The position numbers were made by a program, and so were the translations under genes. This document shows positions 9,208-18,819 of a stretch of 64,000 nucleotides of DNA, one piece after another. The notes under the pieces are model-generated. The model was not told the DNA's origin. It did not search any database and worked only from the letters and a program-made list of their open reading frames with translations. Numbering within the stretch: the first letter of the stretch is position 1; each line of letters begins with the position of its first letter. The DNA is from Vibrio albus (GTDB lineage: Bacteria > Pseudomonadota > Gammaproteobacteria > Enterobacterales > Vibrionaceae). The DNA lies in the NCBI RefSeq assembly GCF_003144035.1, contig NZ_QFWT01000002.1, forward strand, positions 434,001-498,000. The letters run 5' to 3'.

Positions 9208-11742
9208 CTATTTATTCAGCTGCCGCTTGGTTTTTGTGGTCGCCACATGCTCTGCCGGGTTGTCTGGCCATGGGTGCTTGGGATAACGGCCTTTCATCTC
9301 TTTCTGCACCTCTTTGTAAGCTCCGGCCCAGAAACCAGCCAGATCAGAGGTTACCTGTAATGGACGCTGCGCCGGAGAAAGCAGCTCCAGAACAATTTTC
9401 TTTCTGCCGTCAGCAATAACAGGCGACGTAGGTTCACCAAACATTTCCTGCATGCGCACCGATAGTACCGGTTCCTGTCCGGCCTGGTAACGGATCTTTT
9501 TCTCAGAACCGCTTGGTACTTTGTAGCGCACCGGTAACAGCTGATCAATTTCCTGATTCAGCGGCCATCCCAGATACGCACTCAGCGCCGCACAAAGATC
9601 AATACCAGTCAGCCCCTTCGCATTTCTGACTCCGGTCATATAGGGCTCCAGCCATAACTCCAGGTTATCCATCAGTGCCAGCTCCGTGACGTCCGGCCAC
9701 GCCTTATCCGGTAACCATTCGGCCCCGCAGCGCACCCTTTCCAGTAAAGCCTTACTGCCTTCATTCCAGTTCAGAACCTGCAGCCCCTTACGCCGGATAT
9801 AGGTCAGCAGAGCAGCAGCCATCTGCTCTTTCCCCGGTTCAGGCATGAGCTCTCTTTCGACAATGATGCTACCAATGCGAATCTGCTTTTCTGCGATCAG
9901 TCTCCCTTTATTTTCATCCCAATCGGCTACTTCCTGTGTCATAAACAAGTCAGGAGCGTGCTTTTGAAGCCGTTCAATATCCAGCCCGGCCGCCAGAAAG
10001 ATCCGGCTGGCATCCTGCCCGGTACGCATCAGGTCAATAGCCACGATATAGTCACTGTCGGACAGTGGTTCATCGTCCGCTATCATGCCGCCATGACCGT
10101 TGGCAAGCACAAACCGGCCCTGTTGCTGACTGCGCCGCTGAGCAACTCTGTCCGGAAAGGCGAGAGCCAGACAGACCCCGGCAAGGGATTCACTCGCCTG
10201 CTGCAATTCAAATCCGCTACCCAGCTTGCGTGCCAATGTACTGGCTCGCTGGAGCAAACGAGCCTGCTTCTGAGCATTCCCCTGCTTCAGTCGATAAAGG
10301 GCATGGGTAATATCGGTAATGCCCCGCTCAGGCTCTTCCAGCAGTGGTACCAAGGCCAGAGCAGTACTAAGCCATGCCTCACCACCGGTATGTTCCGCTT
10401 CCAGCAACATGGCAGAAAGACGAGGCTCGATGCCCAACTGATGCGCCTGATGCCCCTTATCGGTTAGCTGACCCTTTGCTGTCACCAGTCCTAATGTTTC
10501 CAGTAGCGCGCCCCCTTGATTCAGGGCGGCTTCTGGCGGTGTATCCAGCCAGCAAAGATCATCGGCCGAAGCCCCCCACTGAGCCAACTCCAGAACCAGC
10601 GAAGAAAGATCAGAATGCAGAATTTCCGGTTCCGGAACCACGGGCTGCTGATTAAGCTGGCTTTCACTGTACAGGCGTACGCATATCCCTTCTTCCAGGC
10701 GTCCGGCCCGTCCGGCCCGTTGCTCGGCGGAAGAGCGGGCTACCCGCACCTGATCCAATTTGGTAATACCGGTACGCAGATCAAACTTAGCCACCTTTTC
10801 CAGTCCGCTGTCCACCACTATGCGGATCCCTTCAATCGTCAGTGAGGTTTCCGCGATATTCGTCGCCAGCACGATTTTTCTCCGGCCCTTGTCCGCCGGT
10901 GCTATCGCCTTTTCCTGCTGAGAAAAACTGAGTTGTCCGTACAGCGGACACACATCGATATCGTTATCCAGATCGTCCAATTGCTCTGCCAGCCGCCGGA
11001 TATCCGCAGTGCCCGGTAAAAACGCCAGCAGCGAGCCGGTCTCGGTACGCATCAGGTGGCGGATCTGCTTTGCCATTGCCGGAACAAGCCTTTCATTCGC
11101 TGACATGGGTGTGTAACGGTGTTCAACCGGATACGCCCGCCCTTCCGACTCAATATACACCGCCTCTGGCAGTAATGACTGCAGGGCTTCGCTGTCCAGT
11201 GTGGCAGACATCACCACCAGCTTCAGGTCATCACGCAGGGCTTCCTGCACTTCAAGGCTCAGCGCCAGTGCCGTATCCGCATGGATGCTGCGTTCGTGAA
11301 ATTCGTCGAAGATCAGCAGTTCTACACCATCCAGTTCGGGATCGCTCTGAATCATCCGGGTCATGATCCCTTCGGTCACAATTTCCAGCCGCGTCTGGCT
11401 ACTCACTTTATTTTCGCCCCGCACCCGGAAGCCGACGCTCTGTCCGACTTTTTCCCCAAGCTGTTTCGCCAGATAGGTGGCGATATTACGTGCCGCCAGC
11501 CTGCGGGGCTCCAGCATGATGATCTTGCCGCCGATAATATTCTGTTTCAGCAACTGCAACGGGAAATACGTCGATTTACCCGCTCCCGGAGCCGCTTTCA
11601 GAATCAACTGGCCTGACTCAGCCACACCATGTAATAACTCAGAGAGGACATTCTGGATAGGAAGCTGGGAAACGGCTTGTGGTGAACCAGATAATGGCGA
11701 ACTAGGCTGTGACAATGGAATAACCTTATGGTACGAATACAA
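9208..11742 (-). CDS. hrpB: ATP-dependent RNA helicase HrpB (DEAH family)
   Basis: HrpB is a DEAH-box helicase; its physiological RNA substrate is not firmly established. The 844-residue frame shows Walker A GAGKST near residue 53, the DEFHERS motif II, SAT motif III, and QRAGRAGR motif VI. The conserved C-terminal HrpB domain follows. The frame opens at TTG (11742), with another TTG at 11715; there is no ATG before the conserved [12 protein letters not shown] start, so the true start is uncertain. It is divergent from sfsA, 49 bases away. Confidence 0.93.
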   Translation of the reverse strand: MYSYHKVIPLSQPSSPLSGSPQAVSQLPIQNVLSELLHGVAESGQLILKAAPGAGKSTYFPLQLLKQNIIGGKIIMLEPRRLAARNIATYLAKQLGEKVGQSVGFRVRGENKVSSQTRLEIVTEGIMTRMIQSDPELDGVELLIFDEFHERSIHADTALALSLEVQEALRDDLKLVVMSATLDSEALQSLLPEAVYIESEGRAYPVEHRYTPMSANERLVPAMAKQIRHLMRTETGSLLAFLPGTADIRRLAEQLDDLDNDIDVCPLYGQLSFSQQEKAIAPADKGRRKIVLATNIAETSLTIEGIRIVVDSGLEKVAKFDLRTGITKLDQVRVARSSAEQRAGRAGRLEEGICVRLYSESQLNQQPVVPEPEILHSDLSSLVLELAQWGASADDLCWLDTPPEAALNQGGALLETLGLVTAKGQLTDKGHQAHQLGIEPRLSAMLLEAEHTGGEAWLSTALALVPLLEEPERGITDITHALYRLKQGNAQKQARLLQRASTLARKLGSGFELQQASESLAGVCLALAFPDRVAQRRSQQQGRFVLANGHGGMIADDEPLSDSDYIVAIDLMRTGQDASRIFLAAGLDIERLQKHAPDLFMTQEVADWDENKGRLIAEKQIRIGSIIVERELMPEPGKEQMAAALLTYIRRKGLQVLNWNEGSKALLERVRCGAEWLPDKAWPDVTELALMDNLELWLEPYMTGVRNAKGLTGIDLCAALSAYLGWPLNQEIDQLLPVRYKVPSGSEKKIRYQAGQEPVLSVRMQEMFGEPTSPVIADGRKKIVLELLSPAQRPLQVTSDLAGFWAGAYKEVQKEMKGRYPKHPWPDNPAEHVATTKTKRQLNK

Positions 11743-11791
11743 ATTAATAACTATTGTACATACCTATTTTCATAAAAAGAATTGTAAAGCT

Positions 11792-12523
11792 ATGCACTTC
11801 AATCCACCTTTACAGCGTGCCACTCTGATTAAGCGCTATAAGCGCTTTCTGGCCGATATCGAACTGCCGGACGGCAGCGTAACCACCATACACTGCGCCA
11901 ACACCGGTGCCATGACCGGCTGTGCCGATCCCGGCAATACGGTCTGGTATTCCACCTCCGACAACCCGAAGCGCAAATACCCGCACAGCTGGGAGTTGAG
12001 TCAGCCCCCATCAGGTGAACAGATCTGCGTGAATACCATCCGGGCCAACCAGTTAGCTGTCGAGGCAATTCAGTCCGGTGTGATACAAGAGCTATCCGGT
12101 TATGACACGCTCCGCACCGAAGTAAAATACGGTAAAGAAAACAGCCGGATTGATATCTGTTTGTCGTCCGCCGGCGCGCCTGACTGCTTTGTTGAGGTCA
12201 AAAGCGTTACGCTGGCGGGGGAAAACGGCATGGGCTATTTCCCGGATGCCGTCACGACCCGGGGACAAAAACACCTTAGGGAACTCACTGAGATGGTGAA
12301 TTCCGGGAACAGAGCTATACTTTTATTTGTTGTTTTACATACAGGCATTGAAAAAGTCTCTACCGCATACCATATAGATGCTTTATATTCCCAATTACTA
12401 AAACAGGCAGAAGAAGCGGGAGTGGAGGTTTTCTGTTATAAGGCAGACATTTCAGACAGTGAATTACATTTGGTCTCCAAAATTGCATTTTTAGATGATT
12501 ACTCTGAAAAACAGCAACAATAA
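11792..12523 (+). CDS. sfsA: DNA-binding protein SfsA (sugar fermentation stimulation protein)
   Basis: SfsA was described in E. coli as a multicopy stimulator of maltose genes; it has an OB-like DNA-binding part and a nuclease-like fold. The 243-residue product beginning [19 protein letters not shown] matches the family start, and the open frame further upstream merely overlaps hrpB on the other strand. Conserved stretches include [25 protein letters not shown] and EVKSVTL. It heads the sfsA-dksA-gluQ-pcnB-folK-panBC series found in E. coli. Confidence 0.95.
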   Translation: MHFNPPLQRATLIKRYKRFLADIELPDGSVTTIHCANTGAMTGCADPGNTVWYSTSDNPKRKYPHSWELSQPPSGEQICVNTIRANQLAVEAIQSGVIQELSGYDTLRTEVKYGKENSRIDICLSSAGAPDCFVEVKSVTLAGENGMGYFPDAVTTRGQKHLRELTEMVNSGNRAILLFVVLHTGIEKVSTAYHIDALYSQLLKQAEEAGVEVFCYKADISDSELHLVSKIAFLDDYSEKQQQ

Positions 12524-12661
12524 GACAAAAATGGTGTCATGTTCACAATGAATGCAAGCCAATAAAATCAGTGATTGCCACCGACAATTCTTTCTGCTAT
12601 AGATACTCGCCTTAAATTAGCTGCATAACAGTTAAAATCAGGTGTAAGTAGGAGATGCTGT

Positions 12662-13108
12662 ATGCCAGAATCGAAGAAAAAAACGCTAGGCATTCTAGCC
12701 ATTGCAGGTGTTGAGCCGTATCAGGAAAAACCTGGTGAGGAGTATATGTCTCCTGAGCAGCGAGCTCACTTTACTAAGATTTTAGAAGCGTGGCGCAGCC
12801 AGCTCATGGAAGAGGTGGATCGAACTGTACACCATATGCAGGACGAGGCAGCAAACTTCCCTGATCCGGTTGACCGTGCTTCACAGGAAGAAGAGTTTAG
12901 TCTGGAGCTGCGTAACCGGGATCGCGAACGCCGTCTGATCAAAAAGATTGAAAAGACACTGAACAAAATTAAAGAAGATGAGTTCGGGTTCTGTGAATCT
13001 TGTGGTGTTGAAATTGGTCTGCGTCGCCTTGAGGCCCGTCCAACAGCTGATCTTTGTATCGACTGTAAGACACTGGCGGAAATGAAAGAGAGACAAATGC
13101 AGGGTTAA
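12662..13108 (+). CDS. dksA: RNA polymerase-binding transcription factor DksA
   Basis: DksA inserts a coiled coil into the RNA polymerase secondary channel and, with ppGpp made by RelA (also in this window), represses rRNA and activates amino-acid promoters. The product has 148 residues. The coiled-coil tip has the essential acidic pair in [15 protein letters not shown], and the zinc finger is [25 protein letters not shown] with four Cys. A strong terminator follows at 13148. The 138-base 5' gap presumably holds the promoter. Confidence 0.97.
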   Translation: MPESKKKTLGILAIAGVEPYQEKPGEEYMSPEQRAHFTKILEAWRSQLMEEVDRTVHHMQDEAANFPDPVDRASQEEEFSLELRNRDRERRLIKKIEKTLNKIKEDEFGFCESCGVEIGLRRLEARPTADLCIDCKTLAEMKERQMQG

Positions 13109-13147
13109 TACCCGTGTCATTACTCTGTTAAGATTACCAATAAGTCG

Positions 13148-13176
13148 AAAGGGAGCTTAGGCTCCCTTTTGTTTTT
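13148..13176 (+). terminator. Rho-independent terminator of dksA
   Basis: AAAGGGAGC (13148-13156) pairs with GCTCCCTTT (13161-13169) around a TTAG loop and is followed by a T-rich run. It separates dksA from gluQ. Confidence 0.9.
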
Positions 13177-13199
13177 CATTCAGCTCAAAAACAGACGTT

Positions 13200-14090
13200 A
13201 TGAAGTACATTGGCCGTTTCGCTCCATCCCCCTCCGGGCCACTCCATTTCGGCTCCCTCATTGCTGCACTAGGCAGCTATTTCCAGGCTAAATCCCGGCA
13301 AGGAATCTGGCGGGTGCGAATGGAAGATCTCGATCCGCCAAGGGAAATGCCCGGTGCCGCAGATACCATTTTGCGGCAGTTAGAAGCCTATGCGCTCTAC
13401 TGGGATGGTGAGGTGATGTATCAGAGCCAGCGCCATAATGCCTATCAGGCACAAATTCAACAGTGGCTGGATGACAAGGTTGCCTACTACTGCCGTTGTA
13501 CCCGTAAGCAAATCAAAGCCGCAGGTGGCTATTACCCGGGCACGTGCCGGGATGCATCCATTACCGAGGCAGATGGCTCTGCGGTCAGAATTAAGATGAC
13601 CCATGCAACCTATCAGTTTAAGGATGAAAAACACGGCACCATTGTAATTCCGTCGGCTCTGGCTGAGGAAGACTTTATCATTAAACGCCGTGATGGTCTG
13701 TTCGCTTACAACCTGGCTGTGGTTCTGGATGATATTGAACAGGGTATTACTCAGGTCGTCCGTGGTGCCGATCTGATAGAACCGACAGGCCGGCAACTAA
13801 GCCTGTATCACCAGTTAAATGTCACGCCAGTCAGTTATCTGCACCTGCCTCTGGCGGTGGACAAACAAGGGTATAAACTCTCTAAGCAGAATCACGCAAC
13901 GGCCATAGACCTGCAACATCCAACGCCTACGCTTATCAGGGCAATGGAGTTTCTCGGCTTTACTCTGCCGGATGATATCAGGGGTGGAAATACAGAAGAA
14001 ATCATCGACTGGGGGTGCCGGAACTGGTCTCAGGATTTACTCCCATTCGCTACAGAAATAACATCACCATTCTCAAATGGTGCTCTGTGA
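13200..14090 (+). CDS. gluQ: Glutamyl-queuosine tRNA(Asp) synthetase
   Basis: GluQRS attaches glutamate to queuosine at the wobble position of tRNA-Asp, not to a tRNA 3' end. The 296-residue protein resembles the catalytic domain of GluRS. It has the HIGH-like HFGS in PSPSGPLHFGSLIAALGSY, a zinc site built from CRC and Y-x3-C (YYPGTC), and a KLSKQN version of KMSKS. It lacks the anticodon-binding domain of a true GluRS, which identifies the paralogue. It lies between dksA and pcnB, the usual place. Confidence 0.96.
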   Translation: MKYIGRFAPSPSGPLHFGSLIAALGSYFQAKSRQGIWRVRMEDLDPPREMPGAADTILRQLEAYALYWDGEVMYQSQRHNAYQAQIQQWLDDKVAYYCRCTRKQIKAAGGYYPGTCRDASITEADGSAVRIKMTHATYQFKDEKHGTIVIPSALAEEDFIIKRRDGLFAYNLAVVLDDIEQGITQVVRGADLIEPTGRQLSLYHQLNVTPVSYLHLPLAVDKQGYKLSKQNHATAIDLQHPTPTLIRAMEFLGFTLPDDIRGGNTEEIIDWGCRNWSQDLLPFATEITSPFSNGAL

Positions 14091-14159
14091 GCTATTATTA
14101 GCCGCGATTTATAGTTACTGGCCATTAATCCAGCAAAATTAGTGGCACATACAAAACGT

Positions 14160-14172
14160 GAGGTGGGCTATT
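14160..14172 (+). promoter_or_regulatory. pcnB: Shine-Dalgarno and noncanonical AUU start of pcnB
   Basis: GAGGTGG (14160-14166) sits three bases before ATT (14170). AUU starts are rare (infC and pcnB in E. coli) and are discriminated against by IF3, which keeps expression low. The call rests on codon alignment to the E. coli N-terminus as I remember it. Confidence 0.7.
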
Positions 14173-15555
14173 TTTAGTCAAGTTGTCAGCTTTTGCCGCC
14201 GGCTGGTTTCCACAGAAAAAAGTCAACATGCCAGCAAAGATACACAGACAGAGATTAAATTGAATATTATTGAGCGCCAAAAGCATCATATTTCCCGACA
14301 GGACATCAGTGATAATGCGCTGAAAGTTCTTTACCGGTTGCATAACGCAGGTTACGACGCCTTCCTTGTGGGCGGTGGCGTACGCGATCTGCTACTCGAT
14401 AAACAGCCAAAAGACTTTGATATTGCGACCAATGCTACGCCAGAGCAGATAAAACACCTGTTCCGTAACTGCCGCCTTATCGGACGCCGGTTCCGCCTGG
14501 CGCATATCATGTTCGGCCGTGACATTATCGAGGTTGCCACCTTCCGCGGACATCATCAGGAGCCGGCAAAAAACGTGTCGGCTCAGTCGGACGAAGGTAT
14601 GCTGCTAAGGGACAACGTCTATGGCAGCGTCGATGAAGACGCAGAGCGTCGCGATTTCACCATCAATGCGATGTATTACAATATCGCAGACTACAGTATC
14701 CACGATTATGCCGGTGGTATTGAAGACCTTAACAGTGGTGTCATCCGTCTGATTGGCGACCCGGAGACTCGTTACCGTGAAGATCCGGTAAGAATGCTAC
14801 GTGCTGTACGCTTTGCCGCCAAACTGGATATGACGATAGCTGAAAACACTGCGGCTCCTATCCGGCCTCTGGCTCACCTGCTGGAAGACATTCCGGCCGC
14901 CCGTCTGTTTGAAGAATCGTTAAAGCTACTGCAATCCGGTCAGGGACTGAAGACTTACCATCTGCTGCGTGAATATGATCTGTTCAGTAAACTGTTTCCT
15001 CAGGTTGCAGAAGAATTTACTGAAGAAGGCCACTCTCAGACCGAAAAGGTCATCGAGCTGGCCCTGGCGTCGACCGACCGCAGAATCAATGACGGCAAAC
15101 GGATCAACCCGGCCTTTATGTTTGCCGCCCTGCTTTGGTATCCGCTGGAGAAACAGGCCCGTCAATTGATGGAGCACCGCCATTTCAGCTATTACGATGC
15201 CATTATGGAAGCAAGTAATATTGTTCTGGACAAGCAGGTCAAAAGCATTGCTATTCCTCGTCGCCATACTGCGACCATCCGTGAAATCTGGCAATTGCAG
15301 CTGCGTCTGCCACGCCGCAACGGTAAACGCGCCTCCCGTCTGATGGAGCTGAATAAGTTCCGCGCCGGTTTTGACTTCCTGGAAATGCGTGGAGAAGTAG
15401 AACAGGGCGACGTTGCCGAGCTGGCGAAATGGTGGAGAACCTTCCAGAATGCCGGACGTAATATGCGTCAGGCGATGATTAACGATCTGGGGCAAAGTAA
15501 CCCTGGTCAGCGCCGACGCAGAAATTACCGCAATAAGAAGAAATCGGCCCAATAA
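14170..15555 (+). CDS. pcnB: Poly(A) polymerase I, probable AUU start
   Basis: PcnB adds 3' poly(A) tails that speed RNA decay. The nucleotidyltransferase motif LVGGGVRDLLL with DFD (KDFDIATNATPEQ) is intact, followed by the RNA-binding domain and an Arg/Lys-rich tail. E. coli PcnB begins at an AUU codon. The aligned codon here is also ATT (14170-14172), reading ATT TTT AGT CAA GTT...TTTTGCCGC, with GAGGTGG just upstream. An in-frame GTG at 14158 is the only conventional alternative and has no visible ribosome site. From ATT the product is 461 residues. Confidence 0.93.
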   Translation: MFSQVVSFCRRLVSTEKSQHASKDTQTEIKLNIIERQKHHISRQDISDNALKVLYRLHNAGYDAFLVGGGVRDLLLDKQPKDFDIATNATPEQIKHLFRNCRLIGRRFRLAHIMFGRDIIEVATFRGHHQEPAKNVSAQSDEGMLLRDNVYGSVDEDAERRDFTINAMYYNIADYSIHDYAGGIEDLNSGVIRLIGDPETRYREDPVRMLRAVRFAAKLDMTIAENTAAPIRPLAHLLEDIPAARLFEESLKLLQSGQGLKTYHLLREYDLFSKLFPQVAEEFTEEGHSQTEKVIELALASTDRRINDGKRINPAFMFAALLWYPLEKQARQLMEHRHFSYYDAIMEASNIVLDKQVKSIAIPRRHTATIREIWQLQLRLPRRNGKRASRLMELNKFRAGFDFLEMRGEVEQGDVAELAKWWRTFQNAGRNMRQAMINDLGQSNPGQRRRRNYRNKKKSAQ

Positions 15556-15569
15556 CGTTAGGCCCGGTA

Positions 15570-15599
15570 TGCATTCCCACGCAGGAGCGTGGGAACGAG
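15570..15599. repeat. Palindromic REP-like unit, single copy, pcnB-folK gap
   Basis: TGCATTCCCACG pairs with CGTGGGAACGAG around a short AGGAG centre. It begins 15 bases after the pcnB stop and is the right-hand orientation of the paired units elsewhere in the window. Confidence 0.8.
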
Positions 15600-15638
15600 C
15601 GGAATTAGGTTAGCAAATCAGATAAAAGGAAGAACTCC

Positions 15639-16124
15639 ATGACCATCGCTTATATCGCTGTCGGCAGTAATATGTCTGATCCTGTCAGTCAGGCAAAACT
15701 GGCGATAGAATCGCTAAAAACACTGCCAAAATCAGAGTTTATGCAGACATCTTCCCTGTATAGCAGTACCCCTATGGGGCCACAGGACCAACCTGATTAC
15801 ATCAATGCCGTTGTCTGCATACAAACAGAATTAACGCCGCTGCAGCTGCTTGACTGCACACAAGCTATCGAACAGGAACAGGGGCGTGTCCGTAAAGAAG
15901 AGCGCTGGGGACCAAGAACCCTGGATCTGGATATTCTTCTTTTCGGCAATGAGGTGCTCGATTCAGAGCGATTAACCATTCCTCACTACGGAATGAAAGA
16001 GCGGGAATTTGTGCTCTATCCGCTTGCTGAAATCGCACCAAATTTATCACTCCCGGATGGGACTGAGCTACAGGATCTGCTGAAAAAAGTCGATCGTAAT
16101 GGTCTCAGAATCTGGCAATCATAG
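15639..16124 (+). CDS. folK: 2-amino-4-hydroxy-6-hydroxymethyldihydropteridine pyrophosphokinase (HPPK)
   Basis: FolK transfers pyrophosphate from ATP to 6-hydroxymethyl-dihydropterin in folate synthesis. The 161-residue protein shows YIAVGSNM at the start, the signature GPRTLDLDILLFG, and the IPHYGMKEREFVLYPLAEIAP segment. AAGGA lies just before the ATG. It is followed 21 bases later by panB, probably in one operon. Confidence 0.97.
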   Translation: MTIAYIAVGSNMSDPVSQAKLAIESLKTLPKSEFMQTSSLYSSTPMGPQDQPDYINAVVCIQTELTPLQLLDCTQAIEQEQGRVRKEERWGPRTLDLDILLFGNEVLDSERLTIPHYGMKEREFVLYPLAEIAPNLSLPDGTELQDLLKKVDRNGLRIWQS

Positions 16125-16145
16125 CCAACTCCTGATAAGGAAAAA

Positions 16146-16943
16146 ATGATGAAAAAAATAACAATTAACGACCTGATGCGCTGGAAACAGGAAGGTCGTA
16201 AGTTTGCTTCCGTCACCGCTTATGACGCAAGCTTTGCCCAGCTTTTCGAAGAACAAGATATGCCGGTTCTTCTGGTTGGCGACTCTTTGGGAATGGTTCT
16301 GCAGGGACGAACCGATACTTTGCCTGTCACAGTAGAAGATATTGCTTACCACACCGCTTGTGTTCGAGCTGGCAGCCCGAACAGCCTGCTGATGTCGGAT
16401 ATGCCGTTTATGAGCTGTACGACCCCTGAACAGGCTTGTGCCAACGCCGCTAAAATTATGCAGGCTGGTGCCAATATGGTCAAAGTCGAAGGTGGCGAAT
16501 GGCTGGTGGATACCGTGAAAATGCTGACAGACCGTGCTGTGCCAGTTTGTGCCCACCTTGGCCTGACTCCGCAATCCGTGAATATTTTCGGCGGTTATCG
16601 CGTGCAGGGTCGTGAGCAGGAGCAGGGCGAACAAATGCTGAAAGATGCGCTGGCACTGCAAAATGCCGGTGCTCAGGTTGTGGTTCTGGAGTGTGTACCT
16701 GCGGCTCTGGCACAAACAATCACTGAAGCTTTAGATATTCCGGTTATCGGAATCGGTGCGGGTAACGCCACCGATGGCCAGATCCTGGTTATGCATGACA
16801 TGTTTGGTATTTCCGCTAACTACATGCCGAAATTCTCCAAAAACTTCCTGGCTGAAACCGGCGACATCCGTAAAGCGGTTGCAAATTATATTGAACAGGT
16901 TGAAAGTGGTGCTTTCCCTGGTTCAGAGCATACTATTGCGTAA
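16146..16943 (+). CDS. panB: 3-methyl-2-oxobutanoate hydroxymethyltransferase
   Basis: PanB makes ketopantoate from alpha-ketoisovalerate with methylene-THF, the first committed step to pantothenate and coenzyme A. The product is 265 residues from ATG 16146; a second in-frame ATG follows immediately. Conserved segments include [41 protein letters not shown]-like [11 protein letters not shown], and [17 protein letters not shown]. The panC start is nine bases downstream. Confidence 0.97.
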   Translation: MMKKITINDLMRWKQEGRKFASVTAYDASFAQLFEEQDMPVLLVGDSLGMVLQGRTDTLPVTVEDIAYHTACVRAGSPNSLLMSDMPFMSCTTPEQACANAAKIMQAGANMVKVEGGEWLVDTVKMLTDRAVPVCAHLGLTPQSVNIFGGYRVQGREQEQGEQMLKDALALQNAGAQVVVLECVPAALAQTITEALDIPVIGIGAGNATDGQILVMHDMFGISANYMPKFSKNFLAETGDIRKAVANYIEQVESGAFPGSEHTIA

Positions 16944-16952
16944 GGATACCCC

Positions 16953-17852
16953 ATGCAGACTTTTGCAGAAATTTCGCTTCTCCGAGAACAGCTGAAACAG
17001 ATACGACGTGAAGGACGGACTGTCGCATTTGTACCGACCATGGGAAACCTGCACGAAGGTCATTTAACCCTGGTACGAAAGGCCTTTGAGAATGCCGATG
17101 TAGTGGTGGTCAGTATTTTTGTCAACCCAATGCAGTTTGACCGGGCTGATGACCTGAACAACTACCCTCGTACCCTTGAGGATGATCTGGCTAAGCTGAA
17201 CGGTGAAGGGGTAAACTTTGTCTTCACGCCTACACCGGAACTGATGTATCCGGAGGGCGCAGATAAACAGACGTTTGTCGAGGTTCCGGGTATCTCATAT
17301 ATGCTGGAGGGTGCTTCTCGTCCCGGTCACTTCCGTGGTGTATCCACCGTAGTCAGCAAACTGTTCAACATCGTTCAGCCGGACGTCGCCTGCTTCGGTG
17401 AAAAAGATTATCAGCAGTTGGCTCTTATCCGCCAGATGGTGACCGATCTGAATATGGATATTGAGATCATTGGGGTACCGACGGTTCGCGAAATGGATGG
17501 CCTGGCCATGAGTTCACGCAATGGTCGTCTGACCATGGATGAACGTCAACGTGCTCCGGTGCTTGCCCGGACGATGCGCTGGATCAGCAGTCAGATCCGC
17601 AGCGGCAAAAATGATTACAACTCATTGCTTGAAGATGCCAGTGATCAGTTGAGAGCGGCCGACATCGAACCGGATGAGATCTTTATTCGCGACGCCAGAA
17701 CCCTGCTTCCGCTGTCTGAAATATCCACTCAGGCCGTGATCCTTGTGTCTGCGTTTCTTGGCAGTGTCAGGCTGATCGATAACCTGGTTGTTGATCTGCA
17801 TGTGCATCAGGAAGTGGAAGCAGAGCAGGAAAGCTCTGAGACTAGAGACTAG
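16953..17852 (+). CDS. panC: Pantothenate synthetase
   Basis: PanC joins pantoate and beta-alanine using ATP. The 299-residue product has the HIGH-like [17 protein letters not shown], the [18 protein letters not shown] loop, [10 protein letters not shown] and the KMSKS-like MSSRNGRL. It is about 16 residues longer than E. coli PanC. The extra tail after VVDLHVHQE ends SSETRD, and its last codons plus the TAG stop come from the first two GACTAGA heptamers of the adjoining repeat. The original 3' end was therefore probably overwritten by repeat DNA; the catalytic core is unaffected. Confidence 0.96.
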   Translation: MQTFAEISLLREQLKQIRREGRTVAFVPTMGNLHEGHLTLVRKAFENADVVVVSIFVNPMQFDRADDLNNYPRTLEDDLAKLNGEGVNFVFTPTPELMYPEGADKQTFVEVPGISYMLEGASRPGHFRGVSTVVSKLFNIVQPDVACFGEKDYQQLALIRQMVTDLNMDIEIIGVPTVREMDGLAMSSRNGRLTMDERQRAPVLARTMRWISSQIRSGKNDYNSLLEDASDQLRAADIEPDEIFIRDARTLLPLSEISTQAVILVSAFLGSVRLIDNLVVDLHVHQEVEAEQESSETRD

Positions 17853-17923
17853 AGACTAGAGACTAGAGACTAGAGACTAGAGACTAGAGACTAGAGACTA
17901 GAGACTAGAGACTAGAGACTAGA
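17840..17923 (+). repeat. Twelve tandem copies of heptamer GACTAGA
   Basis: Exactly 12 perfect 7-base units run from 17840 to 17923 and begin inside panC: the first two units encode its last residues and stop. The array is the left border of a palindromic element reaching about 18035. Confidence 0.97.
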
Positions 17924-18035
17924 AGAGAATACAGAGCGCTACGCTTTAAGAGTACAAAAAACCCAATAACTTCCCTATCGGCTTAGTTATTGGGTTTTAT
18001 CGTTTCTGGCTGCGAAGCGATCTGGTCGCTTTTCT
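17924..18035. repeat. Core and right border of heptamer-bordered palindromic element, with terminator
   Basis: After the heptamers comes AGAGAATACAGAGCGCTACG, then a bidirectional terminator (17958-17998), then the inverse border CTGCGAAGCGATCTGGTC. The layout and most of the sequence repeat at 20727-20842. Confidence 0.8.
17958..17998. terminator. Bidirectional terminator between panC and yadH
   Basis: AAAACCCAATAAC (17958-17970) pairs with GTTATTGGGTTTT (17986-17998), with A-run and T-run flanks. It can serve panC on the plus strand and the yadGH transcript on the minus strand. It lies inside the repeat element, and a near-copy of its stem follows can. Confidence 0.88.
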
Positions 18036-18043
18036 GTGCTTGT

Positions 18044-18817
18044 TTAGGTTCTCAGCCCTATCCCTCTCGACACCATATAGTGCGCAACACCGTATAACCC
18101 AGCGATAAACACCAGCAATACACTGAACGACGTCGTAATGCTTACATCAGAGACACCCAGAAACCCATAACGGAACGCATTTACCATATACACAATAGGG
18201 TTGATTTTGGATACCCCCTGCCAAAATTCAGGCAGCAGATTCAGAGAGTAGAATACCCCCCCAAGATACGTCAGCGGCGTCAGCACGAACGTCGGTACAA
18301 TAGAAATATCGTCGAATGTCTTGGCAAAGATCGAGTTGATCAACCCCCCCAGAGCAAAGACGACCGAAGTACAGAAGACCGTCCCCAGAATCACCAGCCA
18401 GTGATGGACATTCAAATCCACAAAAAACAGTGACACTACCGTGACCATAGTGCCAACCGCGAGCCCCCTGGCAACGCCACCCATGACATATCCCCAGATA
18501 ATCACATAGTGCGGTACAGGGGCGACCATCAGTTCTTCAATACTTCTGTGCATTTTGGCACTAAAGAAAGAAGACGCCACATTAGAATACGAGTTGGTAA
18601 TCACTGACATCATGATCAGACCCGGAACAATATATTCCATGTAGGAAAACCCTTCCATCTGACCGATGCGTGAGCCGATAAGGTTGCCGAAGATAATAAA
18701 GTACAGAGTCATGGTGATCGCAGGCGGAACCAATGTCTGCACCCAAATACGGGTAAACCGATTGATCTCTTTCAGAACCAGACTTTTAAATGCCGTCCAA
18801 TATACGCTATACATCAT
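18044..18817 (-). CDS. yadH: ABC-2 type exporter permease YadH
   Basis: This 257-residue integral membrane protein of the ABC-2 permease family has about six hydrophobic segments. The first is TMTLYFIIFGNLIG; later ones include MTVVSLFFVDLN and VFALGGLINSIF, and the C-terminal segment is LLVFIAGLYGVAHYM. Its stop abuts the repeat element. It follows the ATPase gene by two bases, so the two are co-translated. E. coli yadGH sits beside can and hpt as here. The exported substrate is unknown. Confidence 0.9.
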   Translation of the reverse strand: MMYSVYWTAFKSLVLKEINRFTRIWVQTLVPPAITMTLYFIIFGNLIGSRIGQMEGFSYMEYIVPGLIMMSVITNSYSNVASSFFSAKMHRSIEELMVAPVPHYVIIWGYVMGGVARGLAVGTMVTVVSLFFVDLNVHHWLVILGTVFCTSVVFALGGLINSIFAKTFDDISIVPTFVLTPLTYLGGVFYSLNLLPEFWQGVSKINPIVYMVNAFRYGFLGVSDVSITTSFSVLLVFIAGLYGVAHYMVSRGIGLRT

Positions 18818-18819
18818 AA

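Noticed and set aside
9958..10467. 169-codon plus-strand open frame across hrpB
   Set aside because: Antisense shadow of a conserved helicase. Similar frames across mrcB, eno, pyrG and lepB were dropped for the same reason.
11477..11791. Extended N-terminus of sfsA
   Set aside because: The extra 105 codons overlap hrpB antisense and are not conserved; family proteins begin at 11792.
14926..15552. 208-codon minus-strand open frame across pcnB
   Set aside because: Antisense shadow of pcnB; no recognisable protein features.
17840..17923. CRISPR array
   Set aside because: The units are 7 bases with no spacers, and no cas genes are present in the window.
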